From NCBI RefSeq assembly GCF_017220215.1, contig NZ_CP071129.1, forward strand, positions 1,798,001 to 1,862,000: a stretch of DNA of 64,000 bases. Direction: 5' to 3'. This stretch comes from Caballeronia sp. M1242. Lineage in GTDB: Bacteria; Pseudomonadota; Gammaproteobacteria; Burkholderiales; Burkholderiaceae. Within the stretch, counting starts at the first letter, position 1, and each line of letters starts with the position of its first letter. Shown here one piece after another: positions 17,777 through 27,119 of the stretch. Both the position numbers and the translations under genes were made by a program. A model generated the notes under the pieces. It ran no database searches. It was not told the DNA's origin and saw nothing but the letters and a program-made list of their open reading frames with translations.

Positions 17777-19240
17777 ATGCATATCGACCCGGTTCTGCTC
17801 TCGCGCTTTCAGTTCGCGTGGGTCATCGCGTTTCATATCTTGCTTCCGGCTTTCACCGTCGGGCTCGCCTGCTTCATCGCCACGCTGGAAGTCAACTGGT
17901 GGATCACCAAGCGCGATGTCTACCGGCGGCTGTCGGCGTTCTGGCTCAAGATCTTCGCGGTGTCGTTCGGCATGGGCGTGGTGTCGGGCATCGTGATGCC
18001 GTTTCAGTTCGGCACCAACTGGAGCCGCTACGCCGACCGCACCGCGAACGTCGTCGGCCCGCTGATGGGCTACGAAGTGCTGACCGCGTTCTTCCTGGAA
18101 TCGGCGTTTCTCGGCGTGCTGCTCTTCGGCCGCAAGCTCGTGCCGCAGTGGGCGCACGTGATGTCCGCGCTGTTCGTCGCGCTCGGCACGCTCATCTCGT
18201 CGTTCTGGATTCTCGCCGTCAATAGCTGGATGCAGACGCCGCAAGGCTACCGCCTCATGCCCGACGGCCGCTTCGAAGTGGTCAGCTTCTTCGACGTGAT
18301 CTTCTCGCCGTCGTTTCCGTTCCGGCTGAGCCACACGGTGAGCGCGTTTCTCGTGACCACCGCCTTCGTCATTCTCGGCGTCGGCGCCATGTACATGCGT
18401 CAGGGCCGCGCGATCGAGGAAAGCCGCGTGATGCTCAAGATGTCGCTGATCTTCCTGATCATCATGGTGCCCGTGCAGATGGTGCTCGGCGACGCTCACG
18501 GCCTCAACACGCTCAAGCATCAGCCGGCCAAGCTCGCCGCAATGGAGGCGCTGTGGGACTCCGGCTCGCGCGTGCCCGCCAATCTCCTCTCCATTCCCGA
18601 TCAGGACGAAGAGCGCAATCACTTCGAGATTTCGGTGCCGGTGCTAGGCAGCATCTATCTGACGCACGATCCGAACGGCTACGTGCGCGGCCTCAAGGAC
18701 TTTCCGCGCGAGGACCGCCCGCCTGTCGCGGTCGTGTTCTTCGCGTTCCACATCATGGTCGGGATCGCGATGCTGATGCTCGCGATCGTGCTGTCGGGCA
18801 TCGTGCTCTTCGCGCGCGGCAAGCTGGAACGCAGCCGGCGATGGCTGCGCGCGGCCACGTTCGCGATGCCGCTCGGCTTCATCGCCGTGCTCGCCGGGTG
18901 GACGACGACCGAAGCCGGCCGGCAGCCGTGGACCGTGTACGGCGTGCTGCGCACCCGCGATTCGGTGACGCCCTCGCTCACCACCGGCGATGTCGGGCTC
19001 TCGTGGCTGCTCTACGTGCTCGCGTACGCCGTGATCTTCGGCTCGGGATACATCCTCTTGCGGCGTCTGGTGCGCATCGGTCCGTCCGAAGCCACGCAAG
19101 GCCACGAGAACGAACTGCTTCAGCCGAAGACGCGCGCGGCGCGGCCGCTTTCGGCGGTATCGTCGAGCGGCGACACGTCGCGGCAAACGGCGGATGTCGC
19201 GCCGAGCGACGACATCGTGCCGCCGCGCCGGCCGCACTAG
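17777..19240 (+). CDS. cydA: Cytochrome bd-type quinol oxidase subunit I (CioA-like)
   Basis: This 487-residue membrane subunit carries haems b558, b595 and d and oxidises ubiquinol. The start MHIDPVLLSRFQFAW and the motif GWTTTEAGRQPW are typical. The Q-loop lacks the long E. coli insertion, placing it in the short-loop CIO (cyanide-insensitive) group. The C-terminal 50 residues are a hydrophilic Ser/Arg-rich tail. The ATG follows an AAGGAG. cydB follows 24 bp later. Confidence 0.95.
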   Translation: MHIDPVLLSRFQFAWVIAFHILLPAFTVGLACFIATLEVNWWITKRDVYRRLSAFWLKIFAVSFGMGVVSGIVMPFQFGTNWSRYADRTANVVGPLMGYEVLTAFFLESAFLGVLLFGRKLVPQWAHVMSALFVALGTLISSFWILAVNSWMQTPQGYRLMPDGRFEVVSFFDVIFSPSFPFRLSHTVSAFLVTTAFVILGVGAMYMRQGRAIEESRVMLKMSLIFLIIMVPVQMVLGDAHGLNTLKHQPAKLAAMEALWDSGSRVPANLLSIPDQDEERNHFEISVPVLGSIYLTHDPNGYVRGLKDFPREDRPPVAVVFFAFHIMVGIAMLMLAIVLSGIVLFARGKLERSRRWLRAATFAMPLGFIAVLAGWTTTEAGRQPWTVYGVLRTRDSVTPSLTTGDVGLSWLLYVLAYAVIFGSGYILLRRLVRIGPSEATQGHENELLQPKTRAARPLSAVSSSGDTSRQTADVAPSDDIVPPRRPH

Positions 19241-19264
19241 CCATCCTGACAACCGGAGAACGCG

Positions 19265-20272
19265 ATGCTCGATCTCGTGCCGCTGTGGGCCGCCATTCTC
19301 GCGCTGGCCGTGTTCATGTACGTGCTGCTCGACGGCTTCGATCTCGGCGTCGGCATGCTCTTTCTGCTGCGCCGCGACCACGACGAGCGCAACTTGATGA
19401 TCAACTCCGTCGCGCCCGTCTGGGACTTCAACGAAACGTGGCTCGTGCTCGGCGGCGGCGGACTGTTCGCGGTGTTTCCGCTCGCCTACGCGATCATCGT
19501 GCCGGCCGTCTATTTCCCGATTCTCTTCATGCTGCTCGGGCTGATCTTTCGCGGCGTGGCGTTCGAATTCCGCGAAGTCGTCGGCGCGCGCAAGTGGCTG
19601 TGGGATCGCGCGTTCGCGTACGGGTCGCTGCTCGCCACGTTCTCGCAAGGCATCGTGCTCGGCATGTTCATTCAGGGCTTTCCGATCGTCGGCCGTCAGT
19701 ACTCGGGAACGAGCTGGGACTGGCTCGCGCCGTTTCCGCTCCTGGTCGGCGTCGGCCTGATATTCGGCTACGCGCTGCAAGGCTCGACGTGGCTCGTGCT
19801 CAAGACCGAAGGCGACTTGCAGGCGTGGGGCCGCAAGATGGCGCGCTTCGCGCTCATCGGCGTGCTCGCGTTCATTCTGCTCATCAGCTTGTGGACGCCG
19901 CTCAAAGACGCGCGCATCGCGGCGCGCTGGTTCGGCTTTCCGATGGCCTTCGCGTTCGCGCCCGTGCCGTTGCTGACCGCGTTTCTCGCGTGGAAGCTCT
20001 GGTCGAGCCTCACAAAAGGCCGCGAAGTGCTGCCCTTCGTCTGCTCGATGGGCCTTTTCTTCCTCGCGTTCACGGGGCTCGTCATCAGCCTGTGGCCGTT
20101 TATCGCGCCGCCTTCCGTGACGCTATGGGACGCGTCGGCCGCGCCGATCACGCATCAGTTCTTCCTGATCGGAACGCTGTTCCTGCTGCCGGTGCTGATG
20201 ATCTACGTGACCTGGTCGTACTGGGTGTTTCGTGGCAAGGTGCGCAGCGACATCGGCTATCACGTGGAATGA
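19265..20272 (+). CDS. cydB: Cytochrome bd-type quinol oxidase subunit II
   Basis: This 335-residue polytopic subunit begins MLDLVPLWAAILALAVFMYVLLDGFDLG, the classic CydB start, and has about eight to nine membrane helices. It stabilises the haem-bearing subunit in the inner membrane. No cydX-like small gene was seen after it. It is cotranscribed with cydA; the next gene is convergent and begins after only 15 bp, with no clear terminator. Confidence 0.95.
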   Translation: MLDLVPLWAAILALAVFMYVLLDGFDLGVGMLFLLRRDHDERNLMINSVAPVWDFNETWLVLGGGGLFAVFPLAYAIIVPAVYFPILFMLLGLIFRGVAFEFREVVGARKWLWDRAFAYGSLLATFSQGIVLGMFIQGFPIVGRQYSGTSWDWLAPFPLLVGVGLIFGYALQGSTWLVLKTEGDLQAWGRKMARFALIGVLAFILLISLWTPLKDARIAARWFGFPMAFAFAPVPLLTAFLAWKLWSSLTKGREVLPFVCSMGLFFLAFTGLVISLWPFIAPPSVTLWDASAAPITHQFFLIGTLFLLPVLMIYVTWSYWVFRGKVRSDIGYHVE

Positions 20273-20287
20273 CAGCCGCATCGCGCG

Positions 20288-20773
20288 TCAGAGCTTTTGC
20301 GCGACCGCGAGCGAGAGAATGCGCGTCCACTTGCGGGCTTCTGCGCGGTCGGTCATCGGCAGACGCCATTGGCCGTGAGCCTTGTCGGCGACGTCGAGAA
20401 TGACGTGCCACTCGCCACGCGCGTCATCGTGCGCCAGCTGCGCGTCGCGCAAGTCCGCGAAGATGTAGTGGCCGGTCGCATCGCCTACGCGCACGTCCAG
20501 CAGGCGCTTGCCCGCGGCGAGCCGCACGCCGCCCCAGTCGCGCTTCAGTTCGTGCGTCCAGTTGGTGGCGTCGCCCTTGACGCGCGGCAGATTCGGCGCG
20601 ATTTCGCGACGCCGCGCGAGCCAGTACGCGATGCCCGCCGCGACCGCCGCCGCCACGACCACCGCGACGCCGACGGCCACGCCCAGCCCGAAGCGCGCAT
20701 CGAGCGCGTCGAAGGACCACACCGCGCCGTAGATCAGCGCCGCCAGCGCGATGAGCGCGAGAACGATCGGCAT
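20288..20773 (-). CDS. Hypothetical two-helix membrane protein
   Basis: This 161-residue protein is not recognised. Two hydrophobic segments lie at about 3-20 and 29-53, then a soluble domain (about 60-161) rich in Trp and charged residues (THELKRDWGGVRLAAGKRLLDVRV, GEWHVILDVADKAHGQWRLP). This layout suggests a membrane-anchored cytoplasmic domain. It lies 37 bp downstream of the peroxiredoxin gene in the same direction. Confidence 0.7.
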   Translation of the reverse strand: MPIVLALIALAALIYGAVWSFDALDARFGLGVAVGVAVVVAAAVAAGIAYWLARRREIAPNLPRVKGDATNWTHELKRDWGGVRLAAGKRLLDVRVGDATGHYIFADLRDAQLAHDDARGEWHVILDVADKAHGQWRLPMTDRAEARKWTRILSLAVAQKL

Positions 20774-20810
20774 GACGGCTACCCTTTGCGAGCGAACGAA
20801 GCGGCCGCCA

Positions 20811-21380
20811 TCACTGTGCCTTGTGCTTCGCGTTCCAGTCGCGCAGCGCCTGCAGCGTGTTCGCGACGTGCTGATCCGGCGACAGGCTCGTGTATTCGTA
20901 GATGACCTTGCCGTCCGGCGCGATCACGTACGACACGCGGTTGGCCATCGAGCTCTTGAACGGCAATGCGGCGTCGTATGCGCCGATGATCTTCGCGTCG
21001 GTGTCGGCCGCGACCGGGAACTTGCTGCGGCATTCGCTCACTGAAAAACGCTGCAGCGTGCCGATATCGTCGTGCGACACGCCGATCACCGTCGCGCCCT
21101 GCGCCTTGTATTGATCCACCGCTTCGGCGAACTCGTGCGCCTCGATCGTGCAGCCCTTCGTGAAAGCCGCCGGATAGAAGTACAGCACAACCGGGCCTTT
21201 CTTTAGCGCGTCCGCGAGCGAGTAGTCGAAGACGTTGCCGCCGAGCGACGCCTGCGTGACGAACGGCGGCGCGACATCGCCCGGCTTGAGGGTGGCGCGC
21301 GCCATCAACGGATACGCCGCGACCGCGCATGCGATCAAGCCCGAAAGCGCCACGCCTGCCATCTTCGTTCTTCTTTTCAT
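20811..21380 (-). CDS. Exported peroxiredoxin (AhpC/TSA, BCP-like)
   Basis: This 189-residue thiol peroxidase has an N-terminal hydrophobic segment at about 8-28 that looks like a signal peptide or anchor, so it probably acts in the periplasm. The peroxidatic motif PxxxTxxC is PAAFTKGC, and a second cysteine (SECRSKF) about 45 residues later may resolve the sulfenate. It reduces peroxides using a thioredoxin-like donor. It is followed in the same direction by the small membrane protein gene. Confidence 0.88.
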   Translation of the reverse strand: MKRRTKMAGVALSGLIACAVAAYPLMARATLKPGDVAPPFVTQASLGGNVFDYSLADALKKGPVVLYFYPAAFTKGCTIEAHEFAEAVDQYKAQGATVIGVSHDDIGTLQRFSVSECRSKFPVAADTDAKIIGAYDAALPFKSSMANRVSYVIAPDGKVIYEYTSLSPDQHVANTLQALRDWNAKHKAQ

Positions 21381-21414
21381 GCGGATGTCTCTCCGTGACC
21401 GGTTGGTGCGGCGT

Positions 21415-22689
21415 TCAGTCGAGCCGCTGTTCGCTGAACCACGCGGCCGCTTCGACCTGAAGCGAAGCCAGAAGCGCGGGCGTCAGCGCGTCGAGCGCCG
21501 GATCGGCGAGCCGGCGCGCGTCGATCGCTTCGATATCCCCGCGCTCAGTCGCCCGCGCGATGCCGAGCAGCGCGCCCAGTTCGCCCTTGCCGGCCAAAAT
21601 GGCCGAGCGGATATCGGCGGCCAGATGCAGCTTATCGACAATTTCGGCCGGCTGCAGATCCACCACCACATGCACGAGCGAAAAAATGCCGGTCATGAAC
21701 GCGGCATCCGAGAACGCTTCATCCGATGGACGCAGCGCATTCGCCGCCAGTTCCATGAAGCGCGCGCGCGTGCCGACGAGTTGCAGGAGCGGATCCGAGC
21801 GCCACGGCAGGCCGCTGCCGTCCGCGTACAGCAGCAGTTGCGTCCAGCGCATCAACTGGCGCGTGCCGGCGGCGGCCATGGCTTCCTTCAGCGACGACAC
21901 GTTGCGTCCGCGCGCATGGGCGCTCGAATTGGCGAGGCGCATGAGTTGCAGCACGATATCCGGATTGCGCTTCAGTTCCACTTCGAGCTCGCGCAGGCCG
22001 GGATCGCTGCCGAGCACGGCCAGAAGCCGCAGCAGCGTGCCGCGCGCCGGGCTCGCGCGCCGCGCCGACAGCACTTGCGGCCGCGCGAAGAAGTAGCCCT
22101 GAAAGAGATCGAAGCCGAGTTCGCGCGCCTCTGTGAAGTCCTCGTGCGTCTCGACCTTTTCCGCGACGAGCAGCTTGCCGTGCTTCTTCACGAGCGCCGT
22201 CAGTTCGCGCAACTGCGAGCGCTCGGCGGCGAGCAGGTCCACTTTGACGATATCGACCGATGGCAGCGCGGCGAGCAATGCATCGTCGAGGCGCGTCACG
22301 TCGTCCAGCGCGAAGCGAAAGCCATCGCGGCGCAACTGCGCGCATCGCTTGAAGAGCGCGTCGTCGAACTCGATGTTCTCCAGCAACTCGAGCACGAATC
22401 GCTCGGGCTGCATGAGATGCACGATGTCGTCGAAGATCAGCTCGCGGCTCATGTTCACGTAGCCGGGATGCAGGCCCAGCACGGCCGGCACGCCGATCTC
22501 GCCGACCGTGCGCGCGACGACATGCGCGGTCGCCTGCACGTCGTCATCGACGCGAGCGCGGTTCTCGGGGCTATCGCGGAAGAGGAGCTCGTAGGCGGCG
22601 AGCGCGCCCGCGCCGTCGAGAATCGGCTGGCGGCCGACATAGACGCTCGGCTCGCGTCGGGCGCGCAGTTTCAGCGAAGAATCGGGCAT
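21415..22689 (-). CDS. EAL-HDOD signalling protein with degenerate EAL (YuxH-like)
   Basis: This 424-residue protein joins an N-terminal EAL domain (about 15-210) to an HDOD domain (about 215-400). The EAL signature is YELLFRD rather than E-A-L. The usual DDFGxG is replaced by DDVTRLDD, so phosphodiesterase activity is unlikely and it may act as a c-di-GMP or protein-interaction module. HDOD domains occur in signalling and motility control. It is transcribed away from the GGDEF-EAL gene at 23224. Confidence 0.88.
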   Translation of the reverse strand: MPDSSLKLRARREPSVYVGRQPILDGAGALAAYELLFRDSPENRARVDDDVQATAHVVARTVGEIGVPAVLGLHPGYVNMSRELIFDDIVHLMQPERFVLELLENIEFDDALFKRCAQLRRDGFRFALDDVTRLDDALLAALPSVDIVKVDLLAAERSQLRELTALVKKHGKLLVAEKVETHEDFTEARELGFDLFQGYFFARPQVLSARRASPARGTLLRLLAVLGSDPGLRELEVELKRNPDIVLQLMRLANSSAHARGRNVSSLKEAMAAAGTRQLMRWTQLLLYADGSGLPWRSDPLLQLVGTRARFMELAANALRPSDEAFSDAAFMTGIFSLVHVVVDLQPAEIVDKLHLAADIRSAILAGKGELGALLGIARATERGDIEAIDARRLADPALDALTPALLASLQVEAAAWFSEQRLD

Positions 22690-23223
22690 GACGGGAACCG
22701 AATGAGCGCGACGAATCCGTCAGGCGGGACTACGAGTGTGGACGCAAAGGTTTGCGCCGACGCCGGCACGTGAGCGGTCTCGAAGCCGCAACGACCTGCT
22801 CGGGCCGGCGATAAAAGACAATCGATCATGAAGCGTAACGTGTGCGACAAATTCCCGAATCGGGCGACCGTAACGCGGAACGCCCGCCGCATGGCGACCG
22901 GGGCCGGGGCGTTTCCGCCGGAAACGCGCACTGTAACCGAAAATCGCCATGCGTCCATCTTTTACGCCAAGCGCGCAACGGCCGCGCCGGGCGTTTTCCC
23001 TGATTGCCGGCGGCGTCTCGGGCCAGAGCGCCATGCAGCGGCATGACGGTTAAAGAATTTCGCTGAACCGCCGATAACTCGCCTGATAGAGCGTGCCGCG
23101 CGTCATGCCGACGCGCCGAACGCCGAGCCGCTCGAAGCGGTAATCGCGCGCCGCCGAAGCATCCGACGATCAGCCCGTGCGTCGACCATCGGCCGCGCGC
23201 CGCCGCGAGAACCTTAACTGACC
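22690..23223. other. Intergenic region between divergent EAL-HDOD and GGDEF-EAL genes
   Basis: This 534 bp gap holds a FliA-like promoter for the plus-strand gene (described separately). Toward the minus strand an AT-rich TTGTCTTTTAT around 22815 may be part of the EAL-HDOD promoter. Open frames here have no recognisable product. I see no RNA gene or repeat. Confidence 0.5.
23051..23077 (+). promoter_or_regulatory. FliA (sigma28)-type promoter of the GGDEF-EAL gene
   Basis: TAAAGAAT (23051-23058), an 11-bp spacer and GCCGATAA (23070-23077) match the enterobacterial sigma28 consensus TAAAGTTT-N11-GCCGATAA. The -10 octamer is identical and the -35 has six of eight positions. It lies about 147 bp upstream of the ATG at 23224 on the same strand, placing that gene in the flagellar late-gene regulon. 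Confidence 0.7.
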
Positions 23224-25101
23224 ATGCAAGCGAACCGGACCTCCGTCTCCCGCCGCGCACCGTGGCGCATCGCGCTCGATGTGCTTTGCCGCGCATGGAG
23301 ACCCGCCGCGCGAGACGACCGCGATCCGCACGAGCACGACGCTGGGGCGCCGACCTCCGCGTCCTCTGCGGCTCACGGCGTAAGCATCGCGGGCAAGCCC
23401 GCCGCCGCGCTCGAAGCGACGCTCGGCGCGGTCGATTTCCTCGCGCACGTGGACGACGCGCTGCGCTTTCAGTACGTGTCGCACGCGAGCATCGACTTCA
23501 TCGGCTATCACCACGACTACCTGAGCATGCTGACGCTGCACGATCTCGTGCCGTCGGAGGAAGCAGGCGAACTGGACGCGCTCGTCGCCCGCGCGCGCGC
23601 AAGCGGCCAGCTCGAATGCGCGACGCTCAACCTCGTGAAGTCGCTCACTTACCCGATCTGCGTCGAGCTGCGGCTTCTGGCGACCGCCTCGCAAGGCGCG
23701 CCCGGCTTCGCGCTCGCCGCGTTCGACGTGTCGCGCTGGCGTGAACGCGAAGCGTCGCTCACGCACGCGCTGCATCACGATCCGCTCACCGGCCTCGAGA
23801 ACGCGACCGCGCTTCAGGCGGCGGTGACCGCGATGCAGACCGAAGCGGAACGCACGCGGACGCATACGGCGCTCGTCCTGCTGGATATCGACGACTATCA
23901 GCGCATCAACCGCGCGCTCGGCTCCGATGCCGGCGACGACATGCTGCGCGAAACCGCGCGCCGCATCCAGCACACGGCCACGCACGGTGAGCGCGTGGCG
24001 CGCGTCGCCGGCGACGAGTTCGCCCTGCTGCTGCCCGCGGGCGCGACCGCCGAAGCCGCCGAGAATCTTGCGCGCCGGCTCTTGACCGCGATCGCGCAGC
24101 CGTACCGGTATCGCGGGCAGCACACGCATTTGTCGGCGAGCATCGGCGTGGCGTTGTATCCGGACCACGCCGTGAAAGACGGCGCGACGGCGAAATCCGG
24201 CGTGCAGGCGAGCCTGCTGCGCATGGCCGATCTCGCGCTCGCGCAGGCGAAGGCCGCGGGCGGCAACACGCTCGTCGTCCATACGCTCGACGACGATCCC
24301 GCCGACGCGGAGCGTCTGAAGCTCGAAGCGGACCTCTACGAGGCCGTGCGCAACGGCGAGTTCTCGCTCTTCTTCCAGCCGATCACGAAGATCCGCACGG
24401 GCGCGGTCGTCGGCGTGGAAGCGCTGATGCGCTGGCATCATCCGGTGCATGGGCTCGTGCCGCCGTCGACGTTCATTCCGCTCGCGGAGTCCATCGGCCT
24501 CATCAACTATCTCGGCAACTGGGTGCTGAAGGCGGCGTGCATGCAGCTCGTGCAGTGGGACGCCATCGGCATCCGGCTCGATTACGTGTCGGTGAACGTG
24601 TCGCCGCGGCAGTTCCGCGACAAGCGCTTCCTGGCCGCGGTGAAGGAAGCCATCGCGCTGACGGGCATCGACGCGAAGCGGCTCGTCTTCGAGATCACCG
24701 AAAGCCTGCTGATGCAGGACCCGGAAGAAGCGACGCGCCTGCTCGAAGCGCTGCGCGCGCTCGGCATCCGCTTTGCCGTGGACGACTTCGGCACCGGATA
24801 TTCGAGCCTCGCCTATCTGCAACGGTTTCCGCTCGCGAAGCTCAAGATCGACCGCAGCTTTGTCGAAAACCTGATTACGTCGCGCAACAACCGCGCGATC
24901 GTGAGCGCGGTGGTCGGGCTCGCGCAGTCGCTCGGACTGGAACTCGTCGCGGAAGGCGTCGAGACCGAGGCGCAGCGGGACTTGCTCGCCGAAATGGGCT
25001 GCGACCACATACAGGGCTGGCTGATCAGTCATGCCATGCCGTCGGACGAACTCGCGCGTTCGTTCCAATCGAGTTCGCTCGTGCTGCACGAGACAATATG
25101 A
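23224..25101 (+). CDS. PAS-like/GGDEF/EAL cyclic-di-GMP phosphodiesterase
   Basis: This 625-residue protein has an N-terminal PAS-like region (about 65-175), a GGDEF domain (about 180-330) and an EAL domain (about 360-610). The cyclase signature is AGDEF, one residue off consensus, so cyclase activity is uncertain. The EAL domain retains EALMRW, NVSPRQF, FEITES, DDFGTGYSS, KIDRSFV and AEGVET, so hydrolysis of c-di-GMP is expected. There is no transmembrane segment, so it acts in the cytoplasm. Its FliA-like promoter suggests it lowers c-di-GMP in swimming cells. Confidence 0.92.
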   Translation: MQANRTSVSRRAPWRIALDVLCRAWRPAARDDRDPHEHDAGAPTSASSAAHGVSIAGKPAAALEATLGAVDFLAHVDDALRFQYVSHASIDFIGYHHDYLSMLTLHDLVPSEEAGELDALVARARASGQLECATLNLVKSLTYPICVELRLLATASQGAPGFALAAFDVSRWREREASLTHALHHDPLTGLENATALQAAVTAMQTEAERTRTHTALVLLDIDDYQRINRALGSDAGDDMLRETARRIQHTATHGERVARVAGDEFALLLPAGATAEAAENLARRLLTAIAQPYRYRGQHTHLSASIGVALYPDHAVKDGATAKSGVQASLLRMADLALAQAKAAGGNTLVVHTLDDDPADAERLKLEADLYEAVRNGEFSLFFQPITKIRTGAVVGVEALMRWHHPVHGLVPPSTFIPLAESIGLINYLGNWVLKAACMQLVQWDAIGIRLDYVSVNVSPRQFRDKRFLAAVKEAIALTGIDAKRLVFEITESLLMQDPEEATRLLEALRALGIRFAVDDFGTGYSSLAYLQRFPLAKLKIDRSFVENLITSRNNRAIVSAVVGLAQSLGLELVAEGVETEAQRDLLAEMGCDHIQGWLISHAMPSDELARSFQSSSLVLHETI

Positions 25102-25242
25102 GCGTACGAATGTTCGTGTTCTAATCGAAGAGCGCGCCTTAACGCCCTGAATCCGTGTATCTTCCGGGGCTGGCCGCTGAATGAATGGATCGGGCAGAGC
25201 CGCTTCGGGTTAGCCGTTGCGCTACAACAGGTTTTTTTACGC

Positions 25243-26715
25243 ATGGCACGCACCAAGGCCGAACTACTGGACAAGTTGTGGGGGCGCATGAGCGAGCGCG
25301 GGGACTTCCCGATGCTTTCGCAGGCGCTGCGCACGACCGTGTCCGCGATGAGCGACGACGACCTCGACTTCACTGCGCTCGTGCAAGTCGTGCTGTCGGA
25401 CTTCGGGCTCACGCAGAAGGTGCTGCGGCTCGCCAATTCCGCGATGTACATGGCTTTCGGCGGCAACATCACGACCGTCACGCGGGCGCTGATGGTGCTC
25501 GGCATGGACGCGGTCGGCCATCTCGTCGTCGGACTCAAGCTCGTCGACCACTTTCATCAGAGCGCGCCGCGCCGCATCGACGCCAAGCTCGAACTCAACC
25601 GCACGCTGCTTTCGGGCACCGTCGCCCGGCAAGTGACGGAGCGCATCGACCTCCGTTCAGCGGAAGAAGCGGTGGTCTGCACGCTGATGCGGCAGATCGG
25701 CAAGCTGCTCGTCGCGTTCTATCTCGAACACGAGTGGGACCAGTTGCGCCGCAAAGCGGCCACCGAGAACATCAGCGACAGCAGCGCGTGCGCCGCGCTG
25801 CTCGGCGTGACGTTCGAGGAAATCGGCATCGAGGCGGCGGACCGCTGGCGTCTGCCGGAAACGATCCGCGCCGGCATGCGCGCGAGCGACCCGACCGCGC
25901 CGCCGGATGAAACCGTGCCGAAGCACGTGCGCTGGCTACAGGCCGTCACCAACTATTCGACCGAAGTAGCCGATGCGCTCACCGCGCAGAACGTCGCGGC
26001 GGGCGGGCGCGAATCGATGCTCGTCGATATCGCCGAGCGCTACAGCGGCGCACTCAATGCGGATGCGGAAACCCTCGCGTCGATGAGCCTTGCGCTCGCG
26101 AGCGAGGACAGCGGCGACGGCGTGATGCGCGAGATCGTCGAATTGCAGGCGAACGCGGACGCCATGGCGCGGGCGAGCGTATCGGCGGAGGCGCGCATCG
26201 GCGCGAGTCTTGCCGACTTGCGCTCGCTGCCGTCGAAGAACGCGCTCTCGCCGGTGCTGGCGCTGGCGTCGGAGGCGGTGCTCGCGGGGCTCGGTCTTTC
26301 GCGCACGGTCGTCTTCGTGCGTCAGGCAAACAACGAATTCCAGGCGCGTCTGGGGATGGGCGCGGGCATCGAGCCGATGCTTTCTTCGCTTTCTTTTAGC
26401 GCTGAGTTCCGGCCCGATGTGTTCCATCTCGCGATCACGAATCCAGTCGGCATCTTCATCGAGAATGCCCACGATCCGCGGATCGACGCGCGTTTGCCGC
26501 GCTGGTACAAGGAGACGCTCGGCGAGGCGCAGGCTTTCGTGCTGCTGCCCGTGAAGTCGAAGGATTCGACTGTCGCGCTCGTTTATGGCGACTGGACGGT
26601 GGGGCAGCATGTGCACAAGATTTCTCCCCAGGAGATGGGGGCGCTCAATGAGCTCACACGGGAGCTTAGCCGTTTCTTTTCCAATGCTGATTGGAAGGAA
26701 GTTGAGTTGATCTGA
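25243..26715 (+). CDS. HDOD domain protein with C-terminal GAF-like region
   Basis: This 490-residue cytoplasmic protein carries an HDOD domain at about 20-220 (FTALVQVVLSDFGLTQKVLRLAN, VLGMDAVGHLVVGLKLVDHF). A helical linker leads to a C-terminal region (about 320-480) resembling a GAF sensor. HDOD proteins lack metal-dependent hydrolase residues and usually serve in signalling. It follows the GGDEF-EAL gene by 141 bp on the same strand and is the third signalling protein in this stretch. Confidence 0.85.
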   Translation: MARTKAELLDKLWGRMSERGDFPMLSQALRTTVSAMSDDDLDFTALVQVVLSDFGLTQKVLRLANSAMYMAFGGNITTVTRALMVLGMDAVGHLVVGLKLVDHFHQSAPRRIDAKLELNRTLLSGTVARQVTERIDLRSAEEAVVCTLMRQIGKLLVAFYLEHEWDQLRRKAATENISDSSACAALLGVTFEEIGIEAADRWRLPETIRAGMRASDPTAPPDETVPKHVRWLQAVTNYSTEVADALTAQNVAAGGRESMLVDIAERYSGALNADAETLASMSLALASEDSGDGVMREIVELQANADAMARASVSAEARIGASLADLRSLPSKNALSPVLALASEAVLAGLGLSRTVVFVRQANNEFQARLGMGAGIEPMLSSLSFSAEFRPDVFHLAITNPVGIFIENAHDPRIDARLPRWYKETLGEAQAFVLLPVKSKDSTVALVYGDWTVGQHVHKISPQEMGALNELTRELSRFFSNADWKEVELI

Positions 26716-26750
26716 GCTTTTGTTTTTCTCGTTGCTCTTTGTTCTCGCCG

Positions 26751-27000
26751 CGCTCTTTCGTCGGGGAACTTGTTTTTGTATCGGTCTATTTGCGTTGCCC
26801 CTCCCCGGGGCGGGGGTCACTTTCTTTGCTGCTGCAAAGAAAGTAACCAAAGAAAGCAGCTTTTTCTTGGCCCAAAGCATTGATCGTGTGGTCACTCCGC
26901 AGAAAGACATTGGCACTCAGCTTGAAACAGCCCTGAATCACCCTCCACGCCCACTGAACACCCACGTCCTCCGAGCCCCTTGGCTCGTCAAAACCATCTT
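26751..27000 (+). repeat. Left arm of a long imperfect inverted repeat
   Basis: This stretch is nearly identical to the reverse complement of about 27268-27514. Shared landmarks are GGTCTATT, GTTGCCCCTCCCCGGGG, AAAGAAAGTAACCAAAG, ACTCCGCAGAAA, TTGGCACTCAGCTTGAA and GGCTCGTCAAAACCATCTT. Divergence is concentrated in a short block after AAGCAGCTTTTTC. Inside lies a perfect small hairpin, CTTTCTTTGC-TGCT-GCAAAGAAAG (26820-26843). I recall this sequence as a widespread intergenic repeat in Burkholderia-group genomes. Confidence 0.88.
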
Positions 27001-27035
27001 ATGCTTCGCATCACTGAACAATTACTTCAACGAAT

Positions 27036-27119
27036 AGCCGTAGCCGTAGCCGCAGTCGTAGCCGTAGTTTTAGTCGTAGCCGTTGCCACAGCCGCAAGTC
27101 GTAAGTCGCAAGTCGTAAG
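27036..27119 (+). repeat. Degenerate hexanucleotide array (TAGCCG)n
   Basis: About ten units related to TAGCCG (TAGCCG, CAGTCG, TAGTCG, TAGTTT and similar) run from 27036 to about 27095. They grade into AAGTCGTAAGTCGC repeats up to 27119. The array lies in the loop between the inverted arms. Its in-frame reading has no gene context; it looks like a slippage-prone microsatellite. Confidence 0.75.

Noticed and set aside
23170-25089. Very long minus-strand open frame opposite the GGDEF-EAL gene
   Set aside because: It is an Arg/His-rich antisense reading of a high-GC gene; the plus strand has complete domain motifs.
26780-26916. Minus-strand open frame encoding LSLVTFFAAAKKVTPAPGRG in the left repeat arm
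   Set aside because: The same peptide is encoded on the opposite strand by the right arm (27351-27533). Both come from the repeat and have no gene-like context, so I treat them as repeat-encoded artefacts.
27036-27119. CRISPR array
   Set aside because: The repeated unit is six bases with no spacers of CRISPR size and no cas genes; it is a degenerate microsatellite.
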